A stretch of 64,000 nt of DNA from Ephydatia muelleri (GCA_013339895.1 JABACO010000017.1:7499690-7563689); one strand, 5' to 3'. Shown: positions 47,701-59,940, numbered from the stretch's first letter. Translations and numbers: made by a program. Notes: generated by a model not told the origin, from the letters alone.

Positions 47701-48980
47701 TATGGTGGCCAGGGTTAGATTTAGATTTAGAGAATCTAGCCAAGTCATGTCTGCAGTGCCAGGAAGTTAAGGTTAGTCCACCAGTTGCCCCTCTCCACCC
47801 TTGGGTGTGGCCGGCACAGCCATGGCAGAGGATACATATTGATTTTGCGGGTCCATTCTTGGGCTCTAATTTCTTGGTGGTAGTGGACGCCCACTCTAAA
47901 TGGCCTGAAGTTGTTGAGATGAAAACACTCACCTCAGCAAAAACGATCGAAGCACTCAGAGAACTTTTTGCAACCTATGGGCTTCCGCAGCAGTTAGTAT
48001 CAGACAATGGGTCTCAATTCACGTCTGAAGAGTTTGCACAATTCATGACCACCAATGGCATTAAACATATCTGTTGTGCACCATATCATTCTGCTTCCAA
48101 TGGGCTGGCTGAGCGATTTGTACAAACATTTAAGAAGTCTATGCTGGCATCACGGAGTGACCAAATGTCTTTTCAACAACGTCTGTGCAGTTTTTTATTG
48201 GCGTACAGAACAACCCCGCATTCTACAACAGGTGGTGCTCCATGCATGCTGTTCTTCAAACGACAGTTGAGAACACGTTTGGATCTACTGAAGCCAGATT
48301 ATGGAGACAAGGCACTTGGAAAACAAGCAGATCAAAAGAACTACCATGACCTACATTCACGGGACAGGCAATTTAGTGTTGGACAAAAGGTCATGGCTCG
48401 GAACTTCTTGCAGGGATTGACATGGGTGCCTGGAGTTGTTACAGAAGTATGTGGTCCTGTATCGTATATGGTTCGGGTTCAACCAAATATTGTATGGAGA
48501 CGACATGTGGACCACATCAAAGAGTTACAAGAGTTTGATGCTTTAAGAGGAGGAGAGGAAGATTCTCTTAGGAAAGAGCCAGTTTTGGAAAATTGTGCTG
48601 AGGAAACTTCAATAGTGGACAAACCAAGTGCAAGTGATTCAGTGATATCAGCAGGAGTACCTCAGGAAGGTTTATGTCCTGATATACAGGTACCTACAAC
48701 AGAGATAGCTATGCAGCAGGACCCAGGCTCAACTTCAGATATATCTATAGAACAGTCAAGGTCTGCTGAACTGAGGGAACCATCCAAGTCTACAGAACTC
48801 GGAAGAGAGATTGCTACCAGAGGTGATGTGCCAAAATTGGCGTCACGGGGATCAGGTTCAGAAGACCATCAACAGCAAACTGCTCAACCTGAAGGTGTGA
48901 GGCGCTACCCCCAAACGAGAACATCGACCTCCCAAGAGATATTGATCCTGTAGAGTAGGATTGGACTTATTGGGGAGGGG

Positions 48981-49113
48981 TGTAGTGTAGTATAGTAGGG
49001 GGGACTAATTAGAGTGGATGCGCATGCGCATTGTGTTCTTATGTACCGAGTAGCTAGTTGGTGATAGTTGGTGTATTGACTCTTGTTATCCGTTGCGCTG
49101 CTACTACACTACA
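48981..49113 (+). repeat. Right LTR, intact
   Basis: 133 bp, ends TGTAGTGTAG and CTACACTACA, followed by the TTACT duplication. Confidence 0.93.
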
Positions 49114-49496
49114 TTACTATACAGTGTCTGGTAAAATAAGCGAAGTTCAGGTTTCCACTGAGCTGGGCAAACATGCAAAGTTATCAAACCATCTAAATAC
49201 CGCATGTGGGGTTTGTAGTGAGAGAAGACCTTACAGTTGTGACTCTTAAAAAGGCGCGTTCCCATGACTGTCAAGTCTATGAATTTGAATTATGAGATGC
49301 ATCGCGGAGTACTCCTGCATTAAAAATCATGACAACACCTTATGTAGCTCGAATCCCACGAGGCATTCCATATCTTCTCAAAATGATGATTTCAGAACGG
49401 GAAGATATAGGTGGCTGCATGTGTTATAGCTTTGTACCCTTTCTTTCATCTTATCTCCACATGACTATCTTACAGACCACCTCATAGGCAATTTTT

Positions 49497-49740
49497 AGAC
49501 ACAGACCCCACAAATCATGCCTTATTTACTACTATGAATTATTAAGGATGAGCCGCGTCATAATTACGCCCACATATTGACTTGATTTCACCAATTTACA
49601 GACAAGGTCATGTAACATAAGGGTCCCTATACGTCCGCTCAAACATGGTCAGTCATGGGTTTGCACATGGAAAACGGGAAAGCACTCATAGAACATAACG
49701 GAACACCAACAAATCTAAACTGGGTATTGAGTACTGATGT
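49497..49740 (+). repeat. Inverted repeat, left arm (pairs with 55975-56214)
   Basis: AGACACAGACCCCACAAATC through AACAAATCTAAACTGG is mirrored at 55975-56214. The arms are about 240 bp with moderate divergence. Confidence 0.8.
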
Positions 49741-49978
49741 CCAACAGGGGTATATGCAAAGGGTAAACGCAAGGGATGCCAACACCCCCCCTCCCTCCGA
49801 TCAGGACGCATATATGCAGGAACAATAATTCTGATCAGTGTGTCCAAACAGTGGCTACAATTGCCCAACAAGCGGTTGAGGCATAAGTATGCATTACAGA
49901 ACGAGTGGTGGTCTTGGTGCATGGGGGCATTGAGGATCGATAGGGCATTGCGAATAGTGATTAGATAAGTGAGGATAG

Positions 49979-50110
49979 AGTGGTGGCGGTGGTGGTGGTG
50001 GTAGTGGTGGTGGTGGTGGTGGTGGTGGTGGTGGTGGTGGTGGTGGTGGTGGTGGTGGTGGTGTTCATGGTGGTCATGGTGGTCATGGTGGTCATGGTGG
50101 TCATGGTGGG
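49979..50110. repeat. (TGG)n microsatellite grading into TGGTCA repeats
   Basis: About 25 TGG units, then six ATGGTGGTC-type units. Confidence 0.92.
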
Positions 50111-50354
50111 TCATTGAGAAATGTCAAGTGCGGTAGATCGATCGAGTAACGGGAGATACCGATATGCACAGATGAACTATAGGAAGGGTATATGGATCCT
50201 GATCTAAATACAAATACATGGAACAAAGTGGGTCTTCGGGCTCCCTGCATGGATGTCATGAATTGCACCATTAGACTATCAATTGTTGTTTCTTGGGCTC
50301 TTGCCTTGCCCTCTATATCAGTGCTATTGATATTAATTTGCCTTTTTTAAATTC

Positions 50355-51620
50355 ATGAGACTACCTGATATGTGGATACTATACGTCATATCTTCTCAAA
50401 TGATGAACGTGAAGAGGGCGCTGGTGCCGATACTAAGTGGCTGTGTTATAGCTTTCTGCCCTTTCTTTCTGTTTTACCTTTCCGCAAGAGCTCTTCCTGC
50501 AAATGGATCAGAGCCCCCTCTGGAACCGATTGAAAGCAGTTTATCGACCGAGGCGGCTGGCCTTAACGCAACTCCTCACTCGGACACAAGTATCGCCACG
50601 GATACAAAAGGGGGCGCCTCAGATAATTTGACCTACACGGCTACTGTAACTAATGCAACCGATGTCGCTAGTACCACGACTACGCGCGGACGGAACACTG
50701 AAGACAGCGGCCCAGGGAACGGTAGCGCTAGTCCTACAACAGCAACTGCCAACACGAAAAGAACGATACGCTATTTATATCTCGTTCAAACAGAAAGTTG
50801 TCTTCCGCCCGACCTGAGGACGAACGAGGCACTTGGGAACGGAAGCTTGGATTTCCACGTCTTAGCTCTGTCGTACAGACAACCCTGTAACGATCGCTCG
50901 CTTTCTCACGTGGAATTCGTCTTCGACGCTTCAACCACGTGGACGACTGGAAGAAACCTTCTCTTTACGATCGCTATGAAAAGGAACATTACTTACTTGT
51001 ACTACATATTCATGGACGATGATGCTACCGCTGTGGACATACGCACAAATGCTGTCGCATGGAGGGCGTTTGAAGGATTTCTGCAGTCTATGGAACCAGC
51101 CGTTATGGCGCTAGATGTGCCTGGTCAAGATTATTCAGAGAAAGTACTCCAAATTCACAAAGACAGAGGATGTTTCATGGAAGAATTGGAATACGTGACG
51201 GGCTTGTGGTATGATGCAATGGTGAATGCTTTTCATTACAAAGCGGTAAAGCACCTACTGCCCTATATCTCGGCATTTGACGAGCAAACATGGTGGGCCA
51301 GTCAAATGGCTCTTATTGTTAGGACTGAACTACTGTTCAGAGGCCAACTGTTGCTTCACAGATACATTCGATGCAGAGGTAGCCAAAACAGACCATACCC
51401 CAGGGACCTGAACTTCACCCCGAGTATGTACAGCCGGTTCACTCAAGGTCTAGATGCACATATTACCATGGGATGTGTTTCCGTATGTGCCCAGGCCATG
51501 ATTGACAACTGGATGAAGTTTGGCAATGACAATGGATGGGCCTCCTCGACTCTGTGTTTACCTCCCCCTCCCCCACACGATCCTGTAGAACCCTGTCGCT
51601 ATCAGTGTCCTCTTGTGTAG
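50355..51620 (+). CDS. Single-exon type II membrane protein, glycosyltransferase-like
   Basis: 421 residues, no introns. An N-terminal hydrophobic anchor (residues about 21-42, RALVPILSGCVIAFCPFFLF) follows a short basic tail, then comes a Ser/Thr-rich stem of about 90 residues with many N-glycosylation sites (NLT, NAT, NGS). The globular part has RYLYLVQTESCLPP, TTWTTGRNLLFTIA and YLYYIFMDDDATAVD, where MDDD fits the metal-binding DxD of GT-A glycosyltransferases. It ends with a Cys-rich tail (EPCRYQCPLV). Type II topology plus stem plus DxD suggests a Golgi enzyme. The exact family is not recognised. An ATG at 50403 (MNVKRAL) is an alternative start closer to the anchor. Confidence 0.65.
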   Translation: MRLPDMWILYVISSQMMNVKRALVPILSGCVIAFCPFFLFYLSARALPANGSEPPLEPIESSLSTEAAGLNATPHSDTSIATDTKGGASDNLTYTATVTNATDVASTTTTRGRNTEDSGPGNGSASPTTATANTKRTIRYLYLVQTESCLPPDLRTNEALGNGSLDFHVLALSYRQPCNDRSLSHVEFVFDASTTWTTGRNLLFTIAMKRNITYLYYIFMDDDATAVDIRTNAVAWRAFEGFLQSMEPAVMALDVPGQDYSEKVLQIHKDRGCFMEELEYVTGLWYDAMVNAFHYKAVKHLLPYISAFDEQTWWASQMALIVRTELLFRGQLLLHRYIRCRGSQNRPYPRDLNFTPSMYSRFTQGLDAHITMGCVSVCAQAMIDNWMKFGNDNGWASSTLCLPPPPPHDPVEPCRYQCPLV

Positions 51621-52222
51621 CGTATGAGTGCAGCATGGATACATGCATGTACAGCTCATAATTGTGTTATAATAACATATGCGATTATATTTTGCAACAT
51701 ATCAACCTCTTGGTTCTCACTAAGACCTATAGTCTCGTACTCAGACCCGACTGACGTAAGCATATCGCATAATATAGCTATGTCTGAGAGGACGCCTCCC
51801 GTTTCGAACATGTAACCATTCAGTGAAGTTTTGAATCATGCATTGCTATGAAGACAGGGAAGTACAAAAAGTGTTTTGTCCCTTGTAACGGGACTGAGCG
51901 TGTTGCAAATAGTCTCGTCCCCTGACCTACACGACTTAATGTTTATCGCACGTAGGAACTACGTTCCGGCGTACAAAAATAGCACAGCAATCTAAATGTA
52001 GAATTAACTCTTTGGACGCCATGCTAGTTCATATATTTATGCATGCATGCATGAATATATACATGACAGTGTAAGTAAGAACGCAACTCTATAGAGGGGT
52101 TGCAGTGTCATCCCGGGAAGGTTCGCCGCCATGTTTTTTGGTGTCCTAACTATTTCTATGTCATCATTTATTAAAAAGTGTGACGCGCACGCCACAGAAA
52201 TACAAAAACACGAGCACGTAAT

Positions 52223-52589
52223 CAGTAGCGGATCCAGGGGGGGGGGGGGGGGCTATAACCCCCACCCCCCCCCCCTCCCCCCTCAAATTAAAAATTCCTA
52301 GTATACTTTGCAATGAACGGTGGTGCGGCGCATGGAGCTAGATCTGTAATTATACTTTCATTGCGTAGTTTTGGAGGGTTTTCCAACGCAAAAAGCGCTG
52401 GCTTCTGGGGCTCCGCCCCAGGCCCCGATGGGGGAGCTTCCAGCGCTCCCCCATACCCCCTAGTTGGGCGGGAGGGGTGCCCCCCTCCCGCACCCTCCCC
52501 GGGACGGCTCCGCCTACAGTCAGCCCCTCCCCTTTTCAGCCCCTCCATCCCCCCCCCCCCCCCAACCGTCCAGGCTGGATCCGCTAGTG
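52223..52589. mobile_element. hAT-derived MITE inside the ISL2EU-like element
   Basis: Left CAGTAGCGGATCCAGGGGGG and right GGCTGGATCCGCTAGTG are near inverted repeats. The interior word TATGGGGGAGCGCTG...AAGCTCCCCCATC is shared, inverted, with the left subterminal zone of the full hAT at about 41290-41325. This ties the MITE to that family. The flanks CGTAAT and CGTATT are only a near match. Confidence 0.75.
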
Positions 52590-54076
52590 CGTATTACAAC
52601 GAGCTGTTTCCTAGCGACAAAGAGAGATACGACAAAAAGCTACAATGTCTGTATGGACTTGGAACATACTGTGATCCGTTTGGCATACCTGACCAGCATT
52701 GGGTAGATGATGTTTCTAAGTGGCCTCCAGTTGACTACCCCAATATTTATACCTACTTTATTGAAACACCCGGAGGTTACACAAGAGAAAGGCTGAAGGC
52801 GTTTAAGGCTTACAACTACTATCAAAGGTTAATTGTCACTCAAATGATTTCCACCTCTACTTAGGGGTTGGTGTCCCCAGTTCTGTTACAGAATGTCTAC
52901 TGAATTCCTCTCCTTATTTATCTAGTGGTTGGGTGCGTGCTGTATTCTATCATGACCTTGGGCATAAAAATAAACACTGCTTTCTGAAAGCACTTGTAAA
53001 CCCATTGCAGCGCTTGTCTGAAAAGCCCCACCAACCATGGGTAGTGGAACTGTTGTTACAGCTCACTGTACTTGTATGGCTGGGTATGTTTTGGTTTTTG
53101 TATACTGCTTAAAGACAATCATTTCATATTAATAGATTGGCCGGGAGAAGTGTGCTCACACATTGGCGCAGTACTCTTTAAGGTGGAAGCCTGTGTAAGA
53201 CTTGGAAAGGAATCTGTAACCTGCATGTCACTTCCATGCACATGGAATCAGACATTTTCAACAAAGGTATGTACATTCATTTTCTTCACCTACATGTATG
53301 ATCTTCATTTAGCATACTATATATTGTAGATTAATCCAGCTCTGGTAGTGGACATTGACTTTAACCGTCCTAAGCGATTGAAACCAACAACTCTACAAAA
53401 GGCTCCATTACAACTACAACGATCAGTTACAACTAGACAGAAGGTTTTCAAGGTTGTGGACATGCAATCCATTCTAAAGTCATTGCATAGAGCTAATCCT
53501 TCTGCTGCTATTTTTACTGTTCTCCCCAGTGTCAGTACAGAGGCACGTATATCAGCATGCAGTGCTATGGAAACCAGAATTCCTCAACCTCTATCAAATT
53601 TGTACAATGGTCAGAATCGTCTTCTTCCAAAGGAACAACTTTCTGACCTTGTTCAACATACCACACTTGTTCAACATACCACACTCACTGCTATTTAGAA
53701 AGATCAACTAGGGGTCAGGCTAGCACACCATTATGGTTTGAACATAGAGTAGGAAGAATTACTGCATCTGTATTCGGACATGTTGCCAAATGTCGTGAGA
53801 AAACATTTCCTAGCTCTTTAGTTAATACAATCATGCAGTACTCAGGCTCTAATAGGGATGTTCCAGCCATTAAATGGGGTATTGAACACGAGCAAGAAGC
53901 AAGAAGCACGTGAGGCGTATGCTAACATTATGGCAGTTAAGCATGCAACTTTCAATGTCAATCCAGCTGGACTTCGAGTGTGCACTAGGCAACCATTTCT
54001 GGCAGCTGTTGTGGTGAAGATCTGCTGGAGATCAAATGCCCTTTCAAGTATCGAAATAGTCAACCAGCCAGTATAG
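52590..54076 (+). pseudogene. YqaJ-type exonuclease with SWIM-like zinc motif, remnant
   Basis: Plus-strand pieces: YYNELFPSDKERYDKKLQCL, YCDPFGIPDQHWVDDVSKWP, TYFIETPGGYTRERLKAFKA; then [18 protein letters not shown] with [13 protein letters not shown] (SWIM-type C-x-H spacing); then HRVGRITASVFGHVAKCREK and AIKWGIEHEQEAREAYANIM (YqaJ nuclease core). An intron of about 60 nt is likely between 53082 and 53139. Stops and frame changes near 52.86, 53.70 and 53.89 kb show that it is degraded. In related elements this protein is thought to act in processing of transposon DNA ends. Confidence 0.7.
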
Positions 54077-54539
54077 AGGATGAATCCTTCTACCTCCACA
54101 AAGTTGGCAGTGAAGTCACACTGGACAAAAAACATGACTACTACTATCAAGTACAAGGGTAGATGGCCATCTGGAAGAAACCATACTGTGACTTTATCTG
54201 TTAGACAACAAAAGGGCTAATCATCACCAGGATACAAGCTGATGGCAGAATTGCGTCCCCACGTACTAGTACCTGTAACGAAATCTTACGGCTATGAGGT
54301 GATGTCCTGACGAATCCGATCGCTGCAATCCATCGTTTCTTCTGAAATCCATTCCATCCGCTGGGATACGAAATAGACGGATATTTTTCTTAAGCACCTC
54401 AAAGCGCAGAAAAGCTTAGGCATTACACTGTGCTCGACACTAACAATAAATGATGACGTAAAAATAGTTAGGACACCAAGAAACATGGCGGCGAGTGTTG
54501 TGAACCTTCCCGGGATGACACTGCAACCCCTCTTATGAT

Positions 54540-55970
54540 GCATGCAAATGTTTGCTGCACTTGTGACCTTGTACATGAAATGTTTGGTTACTTTACAACT
54601 TTAGTATACAGATATGTATATATTTCTTCTCAAGAACACATTGTTCAAATGACTTCACTAATGCTATTTACTCCCAGAACAGGAATGTGTGTCCTACATT
54701 AGTGTAGTACAACATGTTTAAAATACCATCTCCATCTCCCTTTTTCCAGTTCATAATAAGTATGGTTTATTACAACCATATGTGTGAGGTAATCATGGAC
54801 ACACAAGATGTGCATGCACACCAGTGCCCCTCCTGGGTTTGACTTCAGCATCTACATGGCTGGTTTACATGCATGTCACTGAATTGCATGTATATAAATG
54901 TACAACATGGTATTCAAAACGATTCTTTGTAATAAACACAACACCGACATGCATCACACACATGATTATATGATCGTGTGAGAATGCATGTATATATGCA
55001 CTTGGCGTTCAAAGAGTTTTAATCTCTGAACAATTGATAGTTATAATTGCCTCGCGATCGCATGCAATTGCTACAGATCCTTGCAAGATATGCTTGGCAC
55101 CCGTGTTGTTTAGGAAGAAGAGAAAGAGCGAGGGGCTGGATGTGCTTTCCTCTAACTTTGTTAGACAGGGTATTGCTGATAGTGTTGTAAGCTTAGTAAA
55201 AGCTCAGATGATCGAAGCTAAGAAAGAGTATCTTAGTCGGCTGGATGGACCTTGGGCTCGTAACACGAGTATGCGTGGTCCTGGCAAATAAGTTCCGTAA
55301 TTGCTACCAAATAGTTGAATATGTCTCTGGATGGAAGAACAGACCTCAAAGCTTACAAAGAGCAATTTTCAATCTGGATAGTAACTTTTTTTTGTGCACT
55401 CATTCAATGAATACTGCTTAGTAATTGCCTCTTTGTCAATGCCCTTGCTTGTAGAACAGGCAAGAGCCCCCATGTGGCCAAGGGAAGCACTGCATGGCTT
55501 CCACAATCCATTGTGAGTGGTGCTAACTACACCTGCAGCTGGACGCGCTATAGATGTGGGGCTCATGACAGTTGCTGACCACTACGCATACATGGCTGAG
55601 TGGTCAGCAACTGGCAGCATTACATGTAGACCAACACAGTCATATGACCATACTCTTGAACATTCCATTTACATTAAGCCAAAAGGGAAACTACTACACT
55701 GGCTTACAATCAATACAGTCACTTACAAGACTTAGCACAAAGATCACAACATGTACAGCCATCAACGTCAAGACATTAGAGTCAAAATAGGAGCATAACA
55801 TGGCTCTTGTACACGTTTGTTGCTGAAAAAAATAATGGATGCTGTCTCGGACTTCATTTTGGGTCACACTTGTATACATGTCAAACATCCTAAACCTTGT
55901 AGATTAGGAGCTCCTACTGGCTCATGGCCTAAGATAAAATAAATATTTCTGCACAATGCTCAAATTCAAG
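54540..55970. other. Mostly unannotated; one possible exon at 55077-55291 (+)
   Basis: A frame after a possible acceptor (TTGCTACAG, ending 55076) reads DPCKICLAPVLFRKKRKSEG, SNFVRQGIADSVVSLVKAQM, EYLSRLDGPWARNTSMRGPG and a stop. It is basic with one Cys pair and has no family I recognise. The rest shows nothing I can support. Confidence 0.3.
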
Positions 55971-55974
55971 CTCC

Positions 55975-56214
55975 TGATCTCAACGACAGTTTAGATTTGC
56001 TGGTGTTGGCCATTATGTTCTCAGAGTGCTTTCCAATTTTACATGTGCAAACCCATGACTGACCAGGTTTGAGCGGACTTATAGGGACCCTTATGGTACA
56101 TGACCTTGTCTGTAAATTGGTGAAATCAAGTCAATATGTGGGCGTAATTATGACGCAGCTCATCATTAATAATTCCTTGTAGTAAATAAGACATGATTTG
56201 TGGGGTCTATGTCT
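55975..56214 (-). repeat. Inverted repeat, right arm (pairs with 49497-49740)
   Basis: TAGATTTGCTGGTGTTGG through GATTTGTGGGGTCTATGTCT is the reverse complement of the left arm. Its outer edge abuts duplication copy B. Confidence 0.8.
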
Positions 56215-56490
56215 AAAGGTTGGTGCTCAGATATGTTGGATAGACACCTCAAAACACATGCTGCTCATGGATTGATATTGAAGGCCTTTCTTCTCTCCCC
56301 TCCATTAACCCTCCCCCTTACTTCACCTTCTCCTTCCCTCTCCCTCCTGTTCCCTCCCCTTCTTTACCCCTCCCCTTACTTCACCTTCTCCTTCTCCCTC
56401 CCTCCCTCACCTCCCTGCCATTGCACATTACGGTTGGATGGTATTGTGCTTCAATTGAATACACTCATTTCCTTTTGCCTTATGATTCAG

Positions 56491-57377
56491 AGTGAGGACC
56501 AGCGCTTTGTGGTCACCCAGCTTCACTACACAGAGTGGCCTGAGCACGGAAGGCCTCTCAACACAACTTCAATGGTGGAGCTGATGGACACCCTCACCAG
56601 GACCCAGATGAGCACTGGGAACAAGCCTATTGTTGTCCACTGCAAGTATGTGCTCTCTTTCCCTCATCACGCATTCATTCACACTCTCCTCACCCTCACA
56701 GTGATGGGGTAGGTCGCACAGGTACATTCATCACCATGCACTCAGAGCTGGAGAGATTGAAGACAGAGGGAGTTGTTGATGTCGTTCAACGAGTGAAATT
56801 CTCCAGAATAGCCAGACCTGGTATTGTCCAGAATGTGGTAAGGTCATTAGAATCAAGAGTGCATTATGAATCAAGAGGGCATTTAGAATCAAGAGTGTAT
56901 TAAGAATCAAGAGGGCATTAAGAATCAAGAGGGCATTAAGAATCAAGAGGGCATTAGAATCAAGAGGGCATTAGAATCAAGAGTGCATTAAGAATCAAGA
57001 GGGCATTAAGAATCAAGAGGGCATTAGAATCAAGAAGGCATTAGAATCAAGAGGGCATTAAGAATCAAGAGAGCATTAGAATCAAGAGGGCATTAGAATC
57101 AAAAGTTCATTAGAATCAAGAGTGTGCTAGAATCAAGAGGCATTAGAATCAAGAGAGCACTATACTAAAGTATATTCCTCAAACTCACTACCTCTGACAA
57201 CTAACAGCACCTCATTTCACCACTCATCTCAGTTTATTCATTCCATCCCATCTTATTCACCTCACTTCAATTCTTCTCACCTTCTCTCTCCAGGAACAGT
57301 ATGCATACTGCCATGAGTGTCTCGCTCAGTATGTGGACAGCTTTGATGCCTATGCCAACTTTAAGGAGCTTGCCTGA
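56491..57377 (+). pseudogene. Orphan copy of the phosphatase D2 C-terminal exons
   Basis: Exons 56491-56645 ([40 protein letters not shown]), 56702-56837 ([20 protein letters not shown]) and 57294-57377 ([20 protein letters not shown], stop) keep the splice sites of the parent gene. Here the first exon is open throughout, unlike the copy at 35913-36068. No upstream exons or promoter are present, so it is probably a non-functional partial duplicate, though it could serve as alternative 3' exons. Confidence 0.75.
56838..57170. repeat. Minisatellite (AGAATCAAGAGGGCATTA), copy B
   Basis: About 18 units of the same array as 36260-36768. Confidence 0.9.
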
Positions 57378-58549
57378 GAACAGCACATGCCTTTTATTAT
57401 TGTCCATTTAGATTGATAAATTGTCATCAGGAAACGACGGGAGAATTATATCACTACGAACATAGAATGGACACAATCATTATAATATACTAATGATGTT
57501 GGTATGTTTTTTCGATTATTTCTGCTCACTCACTCAGTGTGATGTTTCTCCATGGAGTAGCCGCATGCTGCGAATACACACGATGGCCAGAACAAGGAGG
57601 GCACAACTTGCAATAAGGGGCAACAACGAGTACAGACGCACGAACTGAACAGAACGTGACGACACACGAATGTACGTGAAGGTATGAAAAATACACGCAT
57701 TATTCTTGCGGCCTCACTCAGAAAGTTCTGGAAAGTGATTGATGATGATTTCGAACTTCTTATTTAGTTCTGTAGAGTTTTAAAAAACGTTTTGATTTTT
57801 TTTTTGTGTACTAGTGTGCACACAAAACAGTACAATTATACAAATCTTATATATATAACACTGAAATGTTATAACAGGCCTAGTCCTATTCAGAAAAATT
57901 CAGTTATGTCTTTAGATTTGCTCATTATTCACTGCAGTCGCTACCATTGCTATCACAGCCCAAATTACCACAACATTTGGAAAAACAACACGAGTTATCC
58001 ATCACCAACCCTTGCCACTAGATCTATGCATGGTTGTTGATACTGTCGTCAATAAAATTTTACTTGTGTCTATGGCAAGCACAGGCTAGCAGTTTCCCTA
58101 CCTTGCCCAGTTGCCTCATGTTGTGAACACGTTCTTCCATCTATGTGGAAAATTCACATGTAAAGACATGCCTCTGGTGCTCTCTCAGGCACAATACCAC
58201 AAGAATGGCTTTCCTCAATCAGTATATTGTCTGTTCTAATTGTTTCACACTTGTAGCCAACTCACTACCGATACTCACATTTCTCATTGCTCTGGTAACA
58301 GTCCATCTATCTTGGACATCAACCATGCTGCTAATACAAGTACTCCAGAGGACACTACTGCATACCCTTCATTTGATGATATTTTCTCCACATCACATAA
58401 CTTCCCACTATCAAGTGCATCTCTGTTTGTGCTCGCCAGGCGTTCTTACAGGTTTTTTTCAGTCTATAGTCAAATATTGCTCAGAAAAAAACTGTTTATG
58501 TTTCCCCAGTGCATATTGTTTTGCAGTCAATGAATGAAGAGGTTGATCT

Positions 58550-59550
58550 TTCAAACCAACAGACATCAGAAAATTATGTGAACTGTTGGATACTGGCCAT
58601 AAGCTGGAACTTTGAAACAGTGTAGTTTCAAGAAGGAACTGCTTATGCAAAAAAGGAGTTGTCAACAAAAGCTTAAAAGGAATCACGTTACTATTGCTAT
58701 GACACTAGCAGAAGAAGGGCTATTTGGTAAAACATACATCATCTGGCATTGCTGACGACAATGATGAAATTTGGAATCTTTTGAATTCAAAACATCCTTA
58801 TGTTCCCATCCCATCACTTCCTACATCTGTGCCATCTCCATCTTCTGTTGACCTGTTGCCTCAATATTACTTTCATTTCCAAAAGATACTTCTGTGGACC
58901 TTCTGGTTTACGAGTCCAGCATCTATTAGATGCATCTGAAGCTTCTTTGCCAACCTCACTGTAGTCTGTACTCAAGACAGTAGTGAACAAACTGGCTTCC
59001 CGAAGAACTCTTTCGGAAATAGCTGAGTATCTTGATTGTGCAACTGTGATTGCTCTTACGAAACCCATGGGAAATGATATTCGTCCTATTGCTGTCGGCG
59101 AAGTGTTGCGTAGATTAACAAGCAAGTGTCTTTGTGCATTGAAAGCGTGAATACTTCAGTCTTTACCAATATGGGGTTGTTTGCCCAAGTGGTGTTGAAA
59201 AAATCATTCACTCATTGCGCTCATGTATGATGATCATTAGTTTGATGAAGATTTTACTGTTGCCAAAGTCAATCTACGCAATGCATTTAACTTGGTATAG
59301 CTCAAAATGCTGTGCTAAAAAGTGTGTTGAGTTTTTCCATGGACACTCTGGCGTTATGGAGTACATCCAAAACTGTACTGTGGCATTCCATGGGCATGCT
59401 CTGCTACTATACTGGTGTCCAACAGGGCGATCCACTTGGACCACTCGTATTTTCACTAGTGCTGCATCGACTGATTGATTTGAAGATTACTGAGGACTTG
59501 CTATCCAGTAAGTGGTACCTTGATGATGGAACCCTTGCTGGAACTAGTTG
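58550..59550 (+). mobile_element. Degenerate LINE fragment in copy B
   Basis: This is the same segment as 38.1-39.4 kb, including QQGDPLGPLVFSLVLHRLID and SSKWYLDDGTLAGTSCS, which preserve reverse transcriptase blocks. There are many stops. Confidence 0.7.
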
Positions 59551-59551
59551 T

Positions 59552-59940
59552 TCTGTCCAATTAATAGCTATACATTCAAGAACACGTTATTGTTCACACT
59601 TGTGGCAGAGTTGTTTTGGCGTCAGCTCAATTTGGGGTTCACACTGAATTGTTCAGCCACATCATTATAAAAGAACTGTTCCAGAAGGTATATTCGATAC
59701 TGTATGAATATAGGGACCTGATTCATTTGTCAGGCTACAGACTCCAAGCAATATGGTCGACAAATGAATCAGGTCCCTATATTCATATACAGTATCGAAT
59801 ATACCTTCTGGAACAGTTCTTTTATAATGATGTGGCTGAACAATTCAGTGTGAACCCCAAATTGAGCTGACGCCAAAACAACTCTGCCACAAGTGTGAAC
59901 AATAACGTGTTCTTGAATGTATTACTATTAAGTGGACAGA
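59552..59940. repeat. Inverted duplication within copy B
   Basis: 59552-59731 is repeated in reverse at 59759-59940 around a 27-bp spacer. For example TGTATGAATATAGGGACCTG faces CAGGTCCCTATATTCATATACA. Copy A has only the single direct arm. Confidence 0.9.

Larger units (their letters stand above)
41119..49113 (+). mobile_element. Ty3/gypsy LTR retrotransposon, very young, left LTR split by a hAT element
   Basis: Two 133-bp LTRs with ends TGTAGTGTAG and CTACACTACA enclose a plus-strand interior. TTACT flanks both sides (41114-41118, 49114-49118). The two LTRs appear identical over all 133 bp. After the left LTR comes TTTGGCGACGAGGGTGGGAT (likely primer-binding region), and before the right LTR comes a purine tract ATTGGGGAGGGG. 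Parts in order: gag-like region with a CCHC knuckle (CYKCRKPGHIASVC), aspartic protease (MEVDTGAALSIVS), reverse transcriptase with YIDDIL, RNase H, integrase with zinc-binding domain and core (about 44.86-48.95 kb). It looks nearly whole, with about one break in the coding region beyond the nested hAT insertion. Confidence 0.9.
52093..54533 (+). mobile_element. ISL2EU-like DNA transposon remnant
   Basis: The left AGAGGGGTTGCAGTGTCATC...GAAGGTTC and right GAACCTTCCCGGGATGACAC...CCCCTCT are inverted repeats extending about 85 bp inward (GCCGCCATGTTT, GGTGTCCTAACTATTT). Inside are SWIM-like and YqaJ-type coding remnants, the second protein usual in ISL2EU elements. No DDE transposase is seen, and the target duplication is not clear. 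Confidence 0.72.

Noticed and set aside
49058-49249. Small plus frame after the right LTR (ISEVQVSTELGKHAKL...)
   Set aside because: It starts inside the LTR, is short, and has no recognised family or splice support.
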